A DNA stretch of 35,554 nucleotides from Oscillospiraceae bacterium (GTDB lineage: Bacteria; Bacillota; Clostridia; Oscillospirales; Ruminococcaceae): positions 1 through 35,554 of the forward strand of contig JAEDLR010000011.1 of assembly GCA_016295145.1 (NCBI GenBank), given 5' to 3'. Numbering within the stretch: the first letter of the stretch is position 1; every line of letters begins with the position of its first letter. Positions 7,118-14,433 of the stretch are shown here, piece by piece. The translations under genes were made by a program, and so were the position numbers. The notes under the pieces are model-generated. The model did not search any database. It was not told where the DNA came from and saw only the letters and a list, made by a program, of their open reading frames with translations.

Positions 7118-7603
7118 ATGAAACATCTTCGTACCGTCGGCAAAGCGATCTACGCATTTCTGCCCCATCTGCTCATCACCGGCTCGATTATGGCACTCAC
7201 TTTCTACTTCATCAACCGTGTAAATGAGGCAATGAATTTCCTTACGGCACGCATTTCCACAGGATTTCAGAGCCTGTACTTTGCACTCACCATCCTCACC
7301 GTTGCCCTTGCACTGCTTCTGCGCAGGAAGGCAAAATGGGTGGGGCTGCCTGCCATGCTGGGCAGTGCGGTACTGTTTGTGCCGGTGTTCCGCGCATTTC
7401 TCACCGATAACCCTGTAGTCGCCTCTGAAACATGGTACCAGACCCTGCTGATGCTCACCGCATTTTGCTGCCTGCCTTTTGCCGTGGTTCAGATTATCCT
7501 GCAGCGCAAAGCAGCAAAGGCTGCATATCTTGCGGCAATTGCACAGAATGCTACAGAATCTCCACAGGAAGAAAAACAACCGGTTCCTGCATCGGCGAAC
7601 TGA
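7118..7603 (+). CDS. Small integral membrane protein
   Basis: 161 residues. The ATG at 7118 follows GGGGAGG at 7102 and lies one base after the previous stop, so it belongs to the same operon. Four hydrophobic stretches are visible: residues 14-32, 47-64, about 71-86, and 105-125. A charged C-terminal tail (KAAKAAYL..., then ESPQEEKQPVP) would lie inside or outside depending on topology. No family is recognised. The context suggests a role in the same surface-polymer pathway as the GT2-GtrA and NAGPA proteins, but this is guilt by association. Confidence 0.75.
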   Translation: MKHLRTVGKAIYAFLPHLLITGSIMALTFYFINRVNEAMNFLTARISTGFQSLYFALTILTVALALLLRRKAKWVGLPAMLGSAVLFVPVFRAFLTDNPVVASETWYQTLLMLTAFCCLPFAVVQIILQRKAAKAAYLAAIAQNATESPQEEKQPVPASAN

Positions 7604-7719
7604 TTGCATATATCTGCCACCGGGTAGAACACGGAATGTACAGCATCCGTGGTACGCTTCGTTAGGTCTTTGAAGAAGCGCACCATGGGTGCTTTTGTTT
7701 GGATTTGGAGGAATCAACC

Positions 7720-8430
7720 ATGAAAATCACGAATCCCTTTGCCACACTGACGCGCAATGAATGGCTGCTGTGGATCGGCTCACTGCTGTTGATTGCCGCG
7801 GTACTGCTCCTTGGCGGTGGCTGCGATGCCATGGTACTGGTGGCTCTGCTGGTGGGCGCAACGGCACTGATTTTTGTATCCAAGGGCGAACCCTTCGGGC
7901 AACTGCTGACCGTTGTATTCTCACTGATCTACGGCATCATATCCTATCGGTTTGCATACTGGGGCGAGATGATTACCTATCTGGGCATGACTGCACCAAT
8001 GGCGTTGATCTCCCTTGCAGCGTGGCTGCGGCACCCCTTTGCCGAGGGCAAAACCGAGGTACAGGTGGCAAATCTGACGGCAAGGCACCGGCTGCTGGTA
8101 ATATGCACCACAGTGGCAGTAACGGCAATCTTTTACCCAATCCTCTCGGTGCTGGGCACAGCACAGCTCCCATTGAGTACGGTTTCCATTGCCACAAGCT
8201 TTTGCGCCTGTATGCTGACCTTTCTGCGCAGCCCCTATTACGCACTTGCATACGCGGCAAACGATATCGTCCTCATCTTGCTATGGTATCTTGCTGCAAG
8301 AGAAGATGCCGCGTACCTTCCCATGATCTTATGCTTTGTGATTTTTTTCTGCAATGATCTGTACGGATTCATTAACTGGAGGCGCATTCGACGCAGACAG
8401 GCACAAACCGCATCATCCCATCAATCATAA
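7720..8430 (+). CDS. pnuC: PnuC-type nicotinamide riboside/vitamin transporter
   Basis: 236 residues, ATG 7720 supported by TTGGAGG at 7705. About seven hydrophobic helices and family-typical stretches are present: TLTRNEWLLWIGS near the start, the central SLIYGIISYRFAYWGEMITY (an aromatic and polar helix that lines the substrate path in PnuC structures), and the C-terminal AANDIVLILLWYLAA followed by CFFCNDLYGFINWRRI-like residues. PnuC proteins import nicotinamide riboside by facilitated diffusion, with cytoplasmic phosphorylation trapping the substrate. No kinase gene is adjacent. Close paralogues move thiamine or riboflavin precursors, so the substrate is less certain than the family. It is preceded by a 116-base intergenic leader with hairpins. 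Confidence 0.88.
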   Translation: MKITNPFATLTRNEWLLWIGSLLLIAAVLLLGGGCDAMVLVALLVGATALIFVSKGEPFGQLLTVVFSLIYGIISYRFAYWGEMITYLGMTAPMALISLAAWLRHPFAEGKTEVQVANLTARHRLLVICTTVAVTAIFYPILSVLGTAQLPLSTVSIATSFCACMLTFLRSPYYALAYAANDIVLILLWYLAAREDAAYLPMILCFVIFFCNDLYGFINWRRIRRRQAQTASSHQS

Positions 8431-8443
8431 ATTTCCGTAATGC

Positions 8444-8472
8444 TTGACAATACGCCGGAAACCGGGTATAAT
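8444..8472 (+). promoter_or_regulatory. Promoter of the chromate-transporter pair
   Basis: TTGACA (8444-8449), 17-base spacer, TATAAT (8467-8472); a consensus sigma-A promoter. Confidence 0.9.
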
Positions 8473-8513
8473 ATCTTTGGCAAAAATACGATCTCACAGA
8501 AAGAAGGCTATCA

Positions 8514-9095
8514 ATGAAAGCAAATCAACAGGGTGATGCCTACGGCAAGCGGCTGTGGGGATTATTCGCATCGTTTTTCCGCATCGGCGCATTTACCTTT
8601 GGCGGCGGCTATGCCATGATTCCACTGATACAGAAAGAAGTGGTGGAAAATAAGAAATGGATCACTGATCAGGATATTCTGGACATTGTGGCAATCGCGG
8701 AATCTACCCCTGGACCCATTGCCATCAACACCGCAACCTTTGTGGGATACCGCGTGGCAGGGGTGCTAGGCTCAGCACTGGCGACCTTTGGCGTGGTGCT
8801 GCCGTCGTTTCTCATCATTACGCTCATTTCCTTTGTACTCAATGAGTTCCAGTCGCTGAAAGCCGTGCAGTACGCATTTTTCGGCATTCGCGCAGGTGTG
8901 CTGGCATTGATCCTCAAAGCATGGTGGTCGATGTATCGGCAATGCCCCAAAAAGATTCTCTCCTACTGCATTGCCGCAGGGGCACTGATCGCGGCAGCAG
9001 TGCTCAACATCAATGTGCTGTATATCATCATCGGTTGCGCACTGACAGGACTCATCGCTTCGCTGATTCACGGAAAGCGAGGTGCAAAGCAATGA
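8514..9095 (+). CDS. chrA: ChrA chromate transporter, half protein 1
   Basis: 193 residues with ribosome binding site GAAAGAAGG before ATG 8514. The family signature FRIGAFTFGGGYAMIPLIQKEVV is present at about residues 21-43, followed by ESTPGPIAINTATFVGYRVAG and several membrane helices. This is the short-chain ChrA form, in which two half proteins encoded side by side replace one long protein; they are thought to sit in the membrane with opposite topology as a heterodimer. Long ChrA proteins export chromate. The physiological substrate in anaerobic gut bacteria is not established. The stop overlaps the start of the second half (ATGA), which would support equal production. Confidence 0.93.
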   Translation: MKANQQGDAYGKRLWGLFASFFRIGAFTFGGGYAMIPLIQKEVVENKKWITDQDILDIVAIAESTPGPIAINTATFVGYRVAGVLGSALATFGVVLPSFLIITLISFVLNEFQSLKAVQYAFFGIRAGVLALILKAWWSMYRQCPKKILSYCIAAGALIAAAVLNINVLYIIIGCALTGLIASLIHGKRGAKQ

Positions 9096-9658
9096 TTTTT
9101 CTTAAACTGTTTCTCACATTTTTTAAAATCGGATTGTTCACCTTTGGCGGCGGCTACGCCATGCTCCCTCTGATTCAGGAGGAGGTTGCCGCAAACAACT
9201 GGCTCTCCCAATCCGATCTCATCAACTTTGTAGCGGTCAGTGAAAGCACCCCCGGCCCCTTTGCCATCAATATTGCGACCTATGTAGGCAATCAGATGGG
9301 CGGTGTGCTAGGCGGTGTATGCGCAACCCTCGGCGTTGTGATGCCCTCAATGATCATTATTCTGATTGTTGCACAAATTTATGACAAGTTCAAAAAAAAC
9401 CGGATCATGCAGGGTTGCATGGCAGGTCTGAAGCCTGCTACCATCGGTCTGATCGGTTCCGCCATGCTCTCTATGGCGCAAACGGTGTTCTTTGCAAATG
9501 GTCTGAGCACCTCGGTATTCACCACGGCGGCATTCTGGATATCCCTGGTGTTGTTTGCCGTGATGTCCGTGCTGGCACTCAAAAAGGTTCACCCGATCAT
9601 GATCATCTGCATCTCGGCTGTAGTGGGAATCATTGCGGGCTATGCAATCGGCTTGTAA
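9092..9658 (+). CDS. chrA: ChrA chromate transporter, half protein 2
   Basis: 188 residues beginning at ATG 9092, overlapping the previous stop by four bases. The same signature is repeated: FKIGLFTFGGGYAMLPLIQEEV near residues 10-31 (first 20 residues typical of the family), then ESTPGPFAINIATYVGNQMG, followed by membrane helices. The two halves are clearly homologous to each other, as expected for an ancient duplication. An upstream in-frame start at 8921 is possible but would run through the first gene and is rejected. No obvious terminator follows before the pspA promoter. Confidence 0.93.
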   Translation: MIFLKLFLTFFKIGLFTFGGGYAMLPLIQEEVAANNWLSQSDLINFVAVSESTPGPFAINIATYVGNQMGGVLGGVCATLGVVMPSMIIILIVAQIYDKFKKNRIMQGCMAGLKPATIGLIGSAMLSMAQTVFFANGLSTSVFTTAAFWISLVLFAVMSVLALKKVHPIMIICISAVVGIIAGYAIGL

Positions 9659-9716
9659 CGATCATCCCAAAAATTCCGCGGCAATTTCGGTCATCTACAG
9701 ATTTTATAAATTCTTC

Positions 9717-9745
9717 TTGACAATTGTCGCAAGATTTGTTATAAT
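9717..9745 (+). promoter_or_regulatory. Promoter of pspA
   Basis: TTGACA (9717-9722), 17-base spacer, TATAAT (9740-9745). An imperfect dyad GGGCAGTGATATCGCCC (9754-9770) follows at the transcription start and may be an operator. Confidence 0.9.
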
Positions 9746-9809
9746 GGGCGTAAGGGCAGTGATATCGCCCCATTTATGCTTGATTAAGAATCTTTAGGAG
9801 GATACTACA

Positions 9810-10550
9810 ATGGGCATTTTTTCCAGAATCAGCGATATTCTCAAGGCAAACATCAATGACCTGCTGGATAAGGCAGAGGATCCCGAAAAGCTCGTAAAGC
9901 AGATCATCAACGATATGCAGAAGGAGCTGACCAAATCGACACAGGCACTGGGAAAGGCAGTCGCCAGTGAACGCATGGTGGAAAAACAGTACCGTAATGC
10001 CTGTGCAGTTTCCGCAAGTTGGGAAAACCGCGCAAAGGCTGCTCTGAAAGCAGGCGATACCGAGCTTGCCAAGAAGGCACTGGCAAGCAAGGTAAAGGCA
10101 GACGAGGATGTTGCAAACTATCGTGAGATGTATGAGACCATCTCCAACCAGACCGAGGCAATCCGCAATCAGGTGGAAGTGCTGAAAGCCAAGATGCAGG
10201 AGGCTAAGAGCCGTGAGGCAATGCTGATTGCACGTTCCCAGATGGCAGATACCACCAAGGAGCTGGCACAGAGTCTGGGCGGCATTGATACCAACAGCGG
10301 CTTTGATAAGCTGGCAAAGATGGAAGAGCGCATCGAGCGCAAGGAGGCGGAGGCTTCTGCATTTGCTGAGATTGCAGGTTCCGGAAAGCCCGAAGAAGTG
10401 GCTACCTTCGAGGAGTTGGAGCGCAATGCAAAGGTGGATACCGAGCTGGAGCGTCTGATGGCAGAAATGGGTATGGCTCCTGCGGTGGATCCGCTGGCAG
10501 GTCTGGCAACCGATACCGACGCTGCTGCAACCGAAGTGCCCACTGTTTAA
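9810..10550 (+). CDS. pspA: PspA/IM30 (Vipp1) family membrane-stress protein
   Basis: 246 residues behind TTTAGGAGG. The N-terminus MGIFSRISDILKANINDLLD is the amphipathic membrane-binding helix of the family, followed by DKAEDPEKLVKQIINDMQ and a long coiled coil to about residue 190 made of charged heptads (AKAALKAGDTELAKKALASK is the conserved tip region). PspA proteins are ESCRT-III relatives that polymerise on damaged inner membrane. After the core there is an Ala/Thr/Asp-rich tail. The gene stands alone with a consensus promoter and a strong terminator; no liaIR-type two-component genes are beside it. The imperfect dyad at the start of transcription is the only regulatory clue. Confidence 0.95.
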   Translation: MGIFSRISDILKANINDLLDKAEDPEKLVKQIINDMQKELTKSTQALGKAVASERMVEKQYRNACAVSASWENRAKAALKAGDTELAKKALASKVKADEDVANYREMYETISNQTEAIRNQVEVLKAKMQEAKSREAMLIARSQMADTTKELAQSLGGIDTNSGFDKLAKMEERIERKEAEASAFAEIAGSGKPEEVATFEELERNAKVDTELERLMAEMGMAPAVDPLAGLATDTDAAATEVPTV

Positions 10551-10574
10551 TGCTGCGGCGACAAATCACATAAG

Positions 10575-10611
10575 AAAACGCCCTCTGATACCAGATCAGA
10601 GGGCGTTTTTT
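10575..10611. terminator. Bidirectional terminator between pspA and the acetyltransferase gene
   Basis: Perfect 15-base arms AAAACGCCCTCTGAT (10575-10589) and ATCAGAGGGCGTTTT (10595-10609) with a five-base loop, T-rich on both strands. It serves both convergent genes. Confidence 0.93.
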
Positions 10612-10626
10612 GTATACCCACAAAGG

Positions 10627-11097
10627 TTACAAATGCTGCTCAAGCGTAGTTTCCAGCGGTGTAAAGCCGTTTTTATCATAAAAGGCACGGGCAGAAGGAT
10701 TGCACGCCCAGACATTCAGGGTCAGGCGTCTGCAACCAATCGCTCTGGCATAGTCACGCACGGCATCCAGCAACGCCTTACCGATGTGCTGCCCGCGCAT
10801 TTCCTCTTCCACGCACAGGTCATCAATGTAGATGTATTTGTCGTCCATCAGCAACGGATGCTCTTGCACCTCGTGGATCACGCAAAAAGCATAGCCAAGC
10901 ACGCTGTTTTCTGCATCTACAGCAACCAGCACAGGGCGTTGGGAGTCTGCAAGAATATCTGCTAAATTTTCGCGGTTGTATTTTTGTGCGCCCTGACGGA
11001 AAATATCGGGACGCCCCCGATGATGGATCTCTGCTACCTGCTGCAGCAGCTTGAGAATGCCCTCTGCATCGTTGATATTAGCTTTGCGAATGGTCAT
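10627..11097 (-). CDS. GNAT family N-acetyltransferase
   Basis: 156 residues. ATG at 11097 is preferred because GAAAGGAA lies just upstream; the longer frame from 11184 has no ribosome binding site. The acetyl-CoA site is visible as VEEEMRGQHIGKALL (the R/QxxGxG/A loop), preceded by strand DKYIYIDDLCV and followed by RDYARAIGCRRLTLNVWACN and PSARAFYDKNGF, a RimI/PhnO-like end. The substrate may be a protein N-terminus, an amine or an antibiotic; the sequence does not say. It is a single gene, transcribed toward pspA and sharing its terminator. Confidence 0.92.
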   Translation of the reverse strand: MTIRKANINDAEGILKLLQQVAEIHHRGRPDIFRQGAQKYNRENLADILADSQRPVLVAVDAENSVLGYAFCVIHEVQEHPLLMDDKYIYIDDLCVEEEMRGQHIGKALLDAVRDYARAIGCRRLTLNVWACNPSARAFYDKNGFTPLETTLEQHL

Positions 11098-11190
11098 GAT
11101 CGTGGTTCCTTTCGTTTTGCGTTTTTCTATGGTGGCAGCATTCTGCGATGGGTCTATCATACCATGTTCTGCGGCATTTGTCAAGAATTG

Positions 11191-11229
11191 AAAAAAACAC
11201 CTGAGAAGAAGCCGATCCTCCTCTCAGGT
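11191..11229 (-). terminator. Terminator of the phage-derived module
   Basis: Read on the minus strand: ACCTGAGA (11229-11222), loop, TCTCAGGT (11206-11199), then a run of seven T (11197-11191). It ends the operon 17 bases after the last stop codon, a sharp boundary. Confidence 0.92.
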
Positions 11230-11245
11230 AAAAAAGCTTTCACGA

Positions 11246-12172
11246 TCACGAAAACGGATCGTCATAATACCAGCTCTTGGTGCGCAGACCCTCTCCGCTG
11301 CCGCTTAATTCGATTCTTCCCACAGCACCCTGGGTAAAGCCTGCGCATACCAACGCATCACCAATATCCTCACCGCAATACCCGATGTATTCGATGTATT
11401 CGATGTATTCGGCGTGCATTTTCTGCATACTGCGCTTGATACGGATATCCAATGCCTGTTGCGGATTGGAAAGATATGTCCTGTCCAGCGCGATCTGTTT
11501 GACGCGTGTGATGCTTCTTTGCGTGGCCTCCGCATTGGTGCTTGTATATGTGCCGTATTCGCCGGCAGCATCCGCCATATCTATGCGGCTGATGATGCGG
11601 CGCAGATCGGTGCATTCGCCCTTACAGATCACTTTGACTGCGGGCACGGTATATGCGGGCGGCTGCTCCTTGGGCGTAACACGCACATGGTTGGGCACCG
11701 TAATATACGGCAAACTGCCGTTGAGCTGATAGGTATAGTGGTTGAGCATCTCCCACATGGAAGTATTTTCCTTCACAAACATATAGCGGCTCTCGGTTAC
11801 GCCTGTTTCGTATGTTACATTGGGCAGATGATACATGGTCATCAGCGATTCCAGTGTAGCCGCAGGATACAAACCGGGCTTCGGCTGATTATGCATCAGC
11901 GCAGAGGTAAAGCTGCGGGAAACCACTGTCACAAAGCGGATATTGTCGCGTATCTCCGAAGAATATTGCTCAATGATACCGTCATGCAGCAATGCATCAT
12001 CCAGATAAAACTGCGCCCTGCACGGATAAATGTACAGGCTTCGCGTTGCGATCATGGTGGCACGCAGAGTGGCATATGGCAGATAGCGGTCACGCACCAG
12101 TGAAAACGAGATACAATCGGTCAGATTTACGGTAGGTGTACCGTCACGAGAAATGGTCAGCTTGATGTTCAT
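11246..12172 (-). CDS. Phage late-control-D-like tail hub protein
   Basis: 308 residues with AAGGGGG upstream of ATG 12172. The protein opens with beta-rich sequence in which a short ligand-like strand (LTISRDGTPTVNLTDCISFS) precedes YATLRATM, followed by QFYLDDALLHDGIIEQYSSE and SMWEMLNHYTYQLNGSLPYI. This pattern resembles gpD/gp27-type hub proteins (XkdQ group), which form the base of a contractile or siphovirus tail. Near the C-terminus a short tandem repeat gives EYIEYIEYI. It is the last gene before the terminator. Assignment to the hub family is by overall pattern and operon position, so the precise role is moderate in certainty. Confidence 0.65.
   Translation of the reverse strand: MNIKLTISRDGTPTVNLTDCISFSLVRDRYLPYATLRATMIATRSLYIYPCRAQFYLDDALLHDGIIEQYSSEIRDNIRFVTVVSRSFTSALMHNQPKPGLYPAATLESLMTMYHLPNVTYETGVTESRYMFVKENTSMWEMLNHYTYQLNGSLPYITVPNHVRVTPKEQPPAYTVPAVKVICKGECTDLRRIISRIDMADAAGEYGTYTSTNAEATQRSITRVKQIALDRTYLSNPQQALDIRIKRSMQKMHAEYIEYIEYIGYCGEDIGDALVCAGFTQGAVGRIELSGSGEGLRTKSWYYDDPFS
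11383..11409 (+). repeat. Nine-base tandem repeat, three units, in the hub-like gene
   Basis: CGATGTATT repeated exactly three times, encoding the EYI triplets on the minus strand. Being a multiple of three, changes in copy number would keep the frame. Confidence 0.85.
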
Positions 12173-12184
12173 TGGTCAGCCCCC

Positions 12185-12589
12185 TTACGCTTCTGCGGCA
12201 GGTTCACCAGCCACACCGATGAATTCCAATACCATATGACAGAATGCCGCACTGTCCTCGGTTTGCAGCTTGTAGCCAGTCAGCTTCATAGCGGAAAATG
12301 CCGTGCCGCCTAAGGTAAAAGCGTAAGCAGTCTGATCGTTCAGTGCGGCACGCAGCACGGGAAGCAAAGCGTCGCGCAGGGCAGCGGCTGCACGGCATTG
12401 CAGCTGCAAACGGCAGTTTTTTCTCCCCTGCGGAATCTCATACCAGTTCCCGTTCCACAGTCGCTGCTGCGTATAGGGGCGTTCCTCGTGTAAAGTAAAA
12501 CCGTCTGCTGTCAGCACAATACTGTCCAATGTGATGGAATGGGCAATGTGCTGTACATCTGCGCTTACGGCGTCATAAGGCACCGACAT
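12185..12589 (-). CDS. Phage tail-like structural protein
   Basis: 134 residues; GAGGAGG lies directly upstream of ATG 12589, and the gene overlaps the end of the preceding one by 17 bases. The sequence is strand-rich (ITLDSIVLTADGFTLHEERP, then WNGNWYEIPQGRKNCRLQLQ, and LGGTAFSAMKLTGYKL). The pattern fits a small tail-completion or tube-like protein, but I do not recognise a specific family. Its place between the connector-like genes and the hub-like gene is where tail components lie in phage maps. It has no signal peptide or membrane segment. Confidence 0.7.
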   Translation of the reverse strand: MSVPYDAVSADVQHIAHSITLDSIVLTADGFTLHEERPYTQQRLWNGNWYEIPQGRKNCRLQLQCRAAAALRDALLPVLRAALNDQTAYAFTLGGTAFSAMKLTGYKLQTEDSAAFCHMVLEFIGVAGEPAAEA

Positions 12590-13010
12590 TCACCTCCTCG
12601 GATTTCTGCATGGTAATGAGTGCCTGCACCGTCATATGTGTCTCCAGACACAGGCGGTCGATCTGTTTGTCGTAGCAGATCGCATCCGCAGTCATCGCCG
12701 TGATCTGCCAACCAAGGGCAAACACAGCAGGCAACAGATCGCTCATCACACAGTTCTGTAAGCGGATTGGTTGGATGTCGCTTTGATCTGGTTGCAGAAA
12801 TCGCACCGAAAAGGTCGCCGTTGCAGGGAGAATCATGGCATCGGCGGTATGAATTGGCGCGTGCAGTTGCAGCTTTTCAGAAGAAACCACAGCAAAATAA
12901 GCATCTCCATGAAAAGAAAGGGGCATATGGGGATATTCGACATAGCAAGGGATACCACGCTGAAACAACTGCAACGCAAGCTGTTCCATCAGAGATTTGA
13001 TTTGTGCCAT
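12573..13010 (-). CDS. Phage head-tail connector/tail-completion-like protein
   Basis: 145 residues. ATG 13010 is preceded by GAAAGGAGG, so the longer frame from 13133 is rejected. The N-terminal helix MAQIKSLMEQLALQLFQRGI is followed by YVEYPHMPLSFHGDAYFAVV and alternating strands, an outline often seen in tail-terminator or minor-tail proteins that close the neck. No catalytic motif is visible. The gene is in a tight minus-strand operon (13 bases after the preceding stop, overlapping the next start). The name is from position more than from sequence. Confidence 0.65.
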   Translation of the reverse strand: MAQIKSLMEQLALQLFQRGIPCYVEYPHMPLSFHGDAYFAVVSSEKLQLHAPIHTADAMILPATATFSVRFLQPDQSDIQPIRLQNCVMSDLLPAVFALGWQITAMTADAICYDKQIDRLCLETHMTVQALITMQKSEEVNVGAL

Positions 13011-13023
13011 GAAGCCTCCTTTC

Positions 13024-13380
13024 TCAGGCAATGCCCGTAAAAAGAAAACGGCAGTCTTTGAGCAGATCCGCAGCCGCCGCATGATACTCATGAACCAGAC
13101 GCTCGGCAAAGCCACAGGGTACCGTTGCGTCATGGGATTTTACCACGGTACCTGCATAGGTATGCGAAAGCGCACACCGTGCAGCCATCATCTGGGTATA
13201 GCGCAGATTTGCCAGTGCCGCGCAAAAATAACACAGTCTGACATCAGAGGCATCGGCATCCTCACGGAGCATACGGTTGCACTCGGCAATGGCGGCATCC
13301 AGCAAGGGCTGATACTCCCCCACCGAAGAAAGCATTGCAAACAGGCAGAACAAATCCGCACATTTTGTTGTATCAATCAT
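13024..13380 (-). CDS. Phage head-tail adaptor-like helical protein
   Basis: 118 residues, starting at ATG 13380 where it overlaps the previous gene's stop by four bases. The protein is almost entirely helical: CADLFCLFAMLSSVGEYQPL, LLDAAIAECNRML, DVRLCYFCAALANLRYTQMM and ERLVHEYHAAAADLLKD. Head-tail adaptors (gp6/gp15 type) are small helical proteins coded at exactly this position, after capsid and protease genes, and form a ring under the portal. Its cysteine content (five in the first 60 residues) is high for a virion protein, which might suit an anaerobic host. Confidence 0.7.
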   Translation of the reverse strand: MIDTTKCADLFCLFAMLSSVGEYQPLLDAAIAECNRMLREDADASDVRLCYFCAALANLRYTQMMAARCALSHTYAGTVVKSHDATVPCGFAERLVHEYHAAAADLLKDCRFLFTGIA

Positions 13381-14273
13381 GTGCGGTCACGCTCCTTGCT
13401 CTTTTTGCCCAAACGAAATGGATTCATATCCCCTGCCTGTGTGACGGAATCCTCCGCATAGGCAAGCTGCGATCTGCCGTGTGTATTGCCTTTTTCCAGT
13501 GTGTGCCGCAGAGAAAGCAGTGCCTCGGCATCCATATGCAACGTGGTTTCCGCCAAAGCTTTTGCACAGGCAGAATCACCTTCGGCATAGCAAAGACGTA
13601 CCACCTGACGGCGAAGATCACCGGTAAGCATATCCAGTGTAGCACTTACCGATTCCAGTGCATTTCGCAGCGCAAGATTCTCGCTGTTTGCACTGCCACC
13701 CATGCGTTTGGTGACGCCTGCATTTTTTTGCGCAGGAACAGCAACAAAACTCCACTCATAGGCATCCGTAATGCCATCCAAAATGCAATAGCAGGTGCTG
13801 TCGGCATAGCGTCTGCCTTTAATGTGACCGCAGCTTTTTTGCAAACGATTGGTGCCACACACCGAACAAATCTGCGAAGAAGCGGAGCAAGAAATACTCA
13901 CTTCCTTTTTGATGCCGCCATCAATCTCGCGAATCAGATCAGCATTGTTCTCTGTGCGAATCATATAAGCAGTGGCTTTCAAATACTGATAGGGCAGACC
14001 GTGGGCTGTTTTGCGGTTTGCATCGGTGCAGACCGCCGTATCAAAAATGCGGGCAGTCTGATTTCCGCTGCGTGGGTCATGGTCAAAGATTCCTGTCACG
14101 CCCACAAAACGCTCCTTGAGGGTATGCAGTGCCGCCTCAGAGAAGCAATCACCGTCACGGTCGATGTCGTTGTCGCAAAGGATCAAATCAAAGAGATACA
14201 CTTCCTCTGCAGTATGCTTGCGTCGGGTAAAACGATTCAGCTTTTCCAGCTGGGCGTTCATGATTTCAGACAT
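13377..14273 (-). CDS. Prohead protease-like protein with a Cys/His zinc-binding insert
   Basis: 298 residues; ATG 14273 follows GGAAAGGAGAAAAGG. Residues 20-60 hold VYLFDLILCDNDIDRDGDCF and then VGVTGIFDHDPRSGNQTARI, and near residues 120-132 IKKEVSISCSASS. The spaced His in FDHD and Ser in SISCS are in the places of the His/Ser pair of the HK97 (U35) prohead protease fold. After this comes CSVCGTNRLQKSCGH, a probable zinc site seen in a subset of such phage proteins, then DAYEWSFVAVPAQKNAGVTKR, a conserved end of the protease domain. The last 100 residues are helical and may act as scaffold. It lies after the capsid gene, whereas the protease usually precedes it. Confidence 0.72.
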   Translation of the reverse strand: MSEIMNAQLEKLNRFTRRKHTAEEVYLFDLILCDNDIDRDGDCFSEAALHTLKERFVGVTGIFDHDPRSGNQTARIFDTAVCTDANRKTAHGLPYQYLKATAYMIRTENNADLIREIDGGIKKEVSISCSASSQICSVCGTNRLQKSCGHIKGRRYADSTCYCILDGITDAYEWSFVAVPAQKNAGVTKRMGGSANSENLALRNALESVSATLDMLTGDLRRQVVRLCYAEGDSACAKALAETTLHMDAEALLSLRHTLEKGNTHGRSQLAYAEDSVTQAGDMNPFRLGKKSKERDRT

Positions 14274-14307
14274 CCTTTTCTCCTTTCCGATCATCGGTTT
14301 TGGGTCA

Positions 14308-14406
14308 GGCGGCACGGCACATCTGCCACTTTTTGGCAGATGCACCCGTTGTGAAACAACGGGTCAAAGGATGCGGCGGTTCCACCGCCGCATCTGCCGT
14401 GCCGCC
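14308..14406 (-). other. Cloverleaf-forming element between capsid and protease genes
   Basis: A 12-base outer stem GGCGGCACGGCA (14308-14319) with TGCCGTGCCGCC (14395-14406) encloses three perfect hairpins: CATCTGCCA/TGGCAGATG (14320-14342), ACCCGTTGT/ACAACGGGT (14344-14364) and ATGCGGCGGT/ACCGCCGCAT (14371-14393). Almost every base is paired, with only a six-base joint (14365-14370) and one-base joints. It has no T run after it, so it is not an ordinary terminator. It is not a tRNA: stem lengths and loops do not fit. An alternative pairing is possible between GGCAGATGC (14335-14343) and GCATCTGCC (14390-14398). It lies in the transcript 27 bases after the capsid stop and ends about 35 bases before the protease start. 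Confidence 0.8.
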
Positions 14407-14433
14407 CCGCACCCGTCCTACAGAAACTGACTA

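Noticed and set aside
11383..11409. CRISPR-like or phase-variable repeat
   Set aside because: Only three 9-base units inside a coding frame, with no spacers; copy changes would not shift the frame.
13335..14354. Plus-strand 339-codon frame across the phage protease-like gene
   Set aside because: Shadow frame that also spans the cloverleaf and gene boundaries.
14308..14406. tRNA gene in the cloverleaf element
   Set aside because: Stem and loop lengths, the 12-bp closing stem and three-base loops are incompatible with a tRNA; no TTC-loop sequence.
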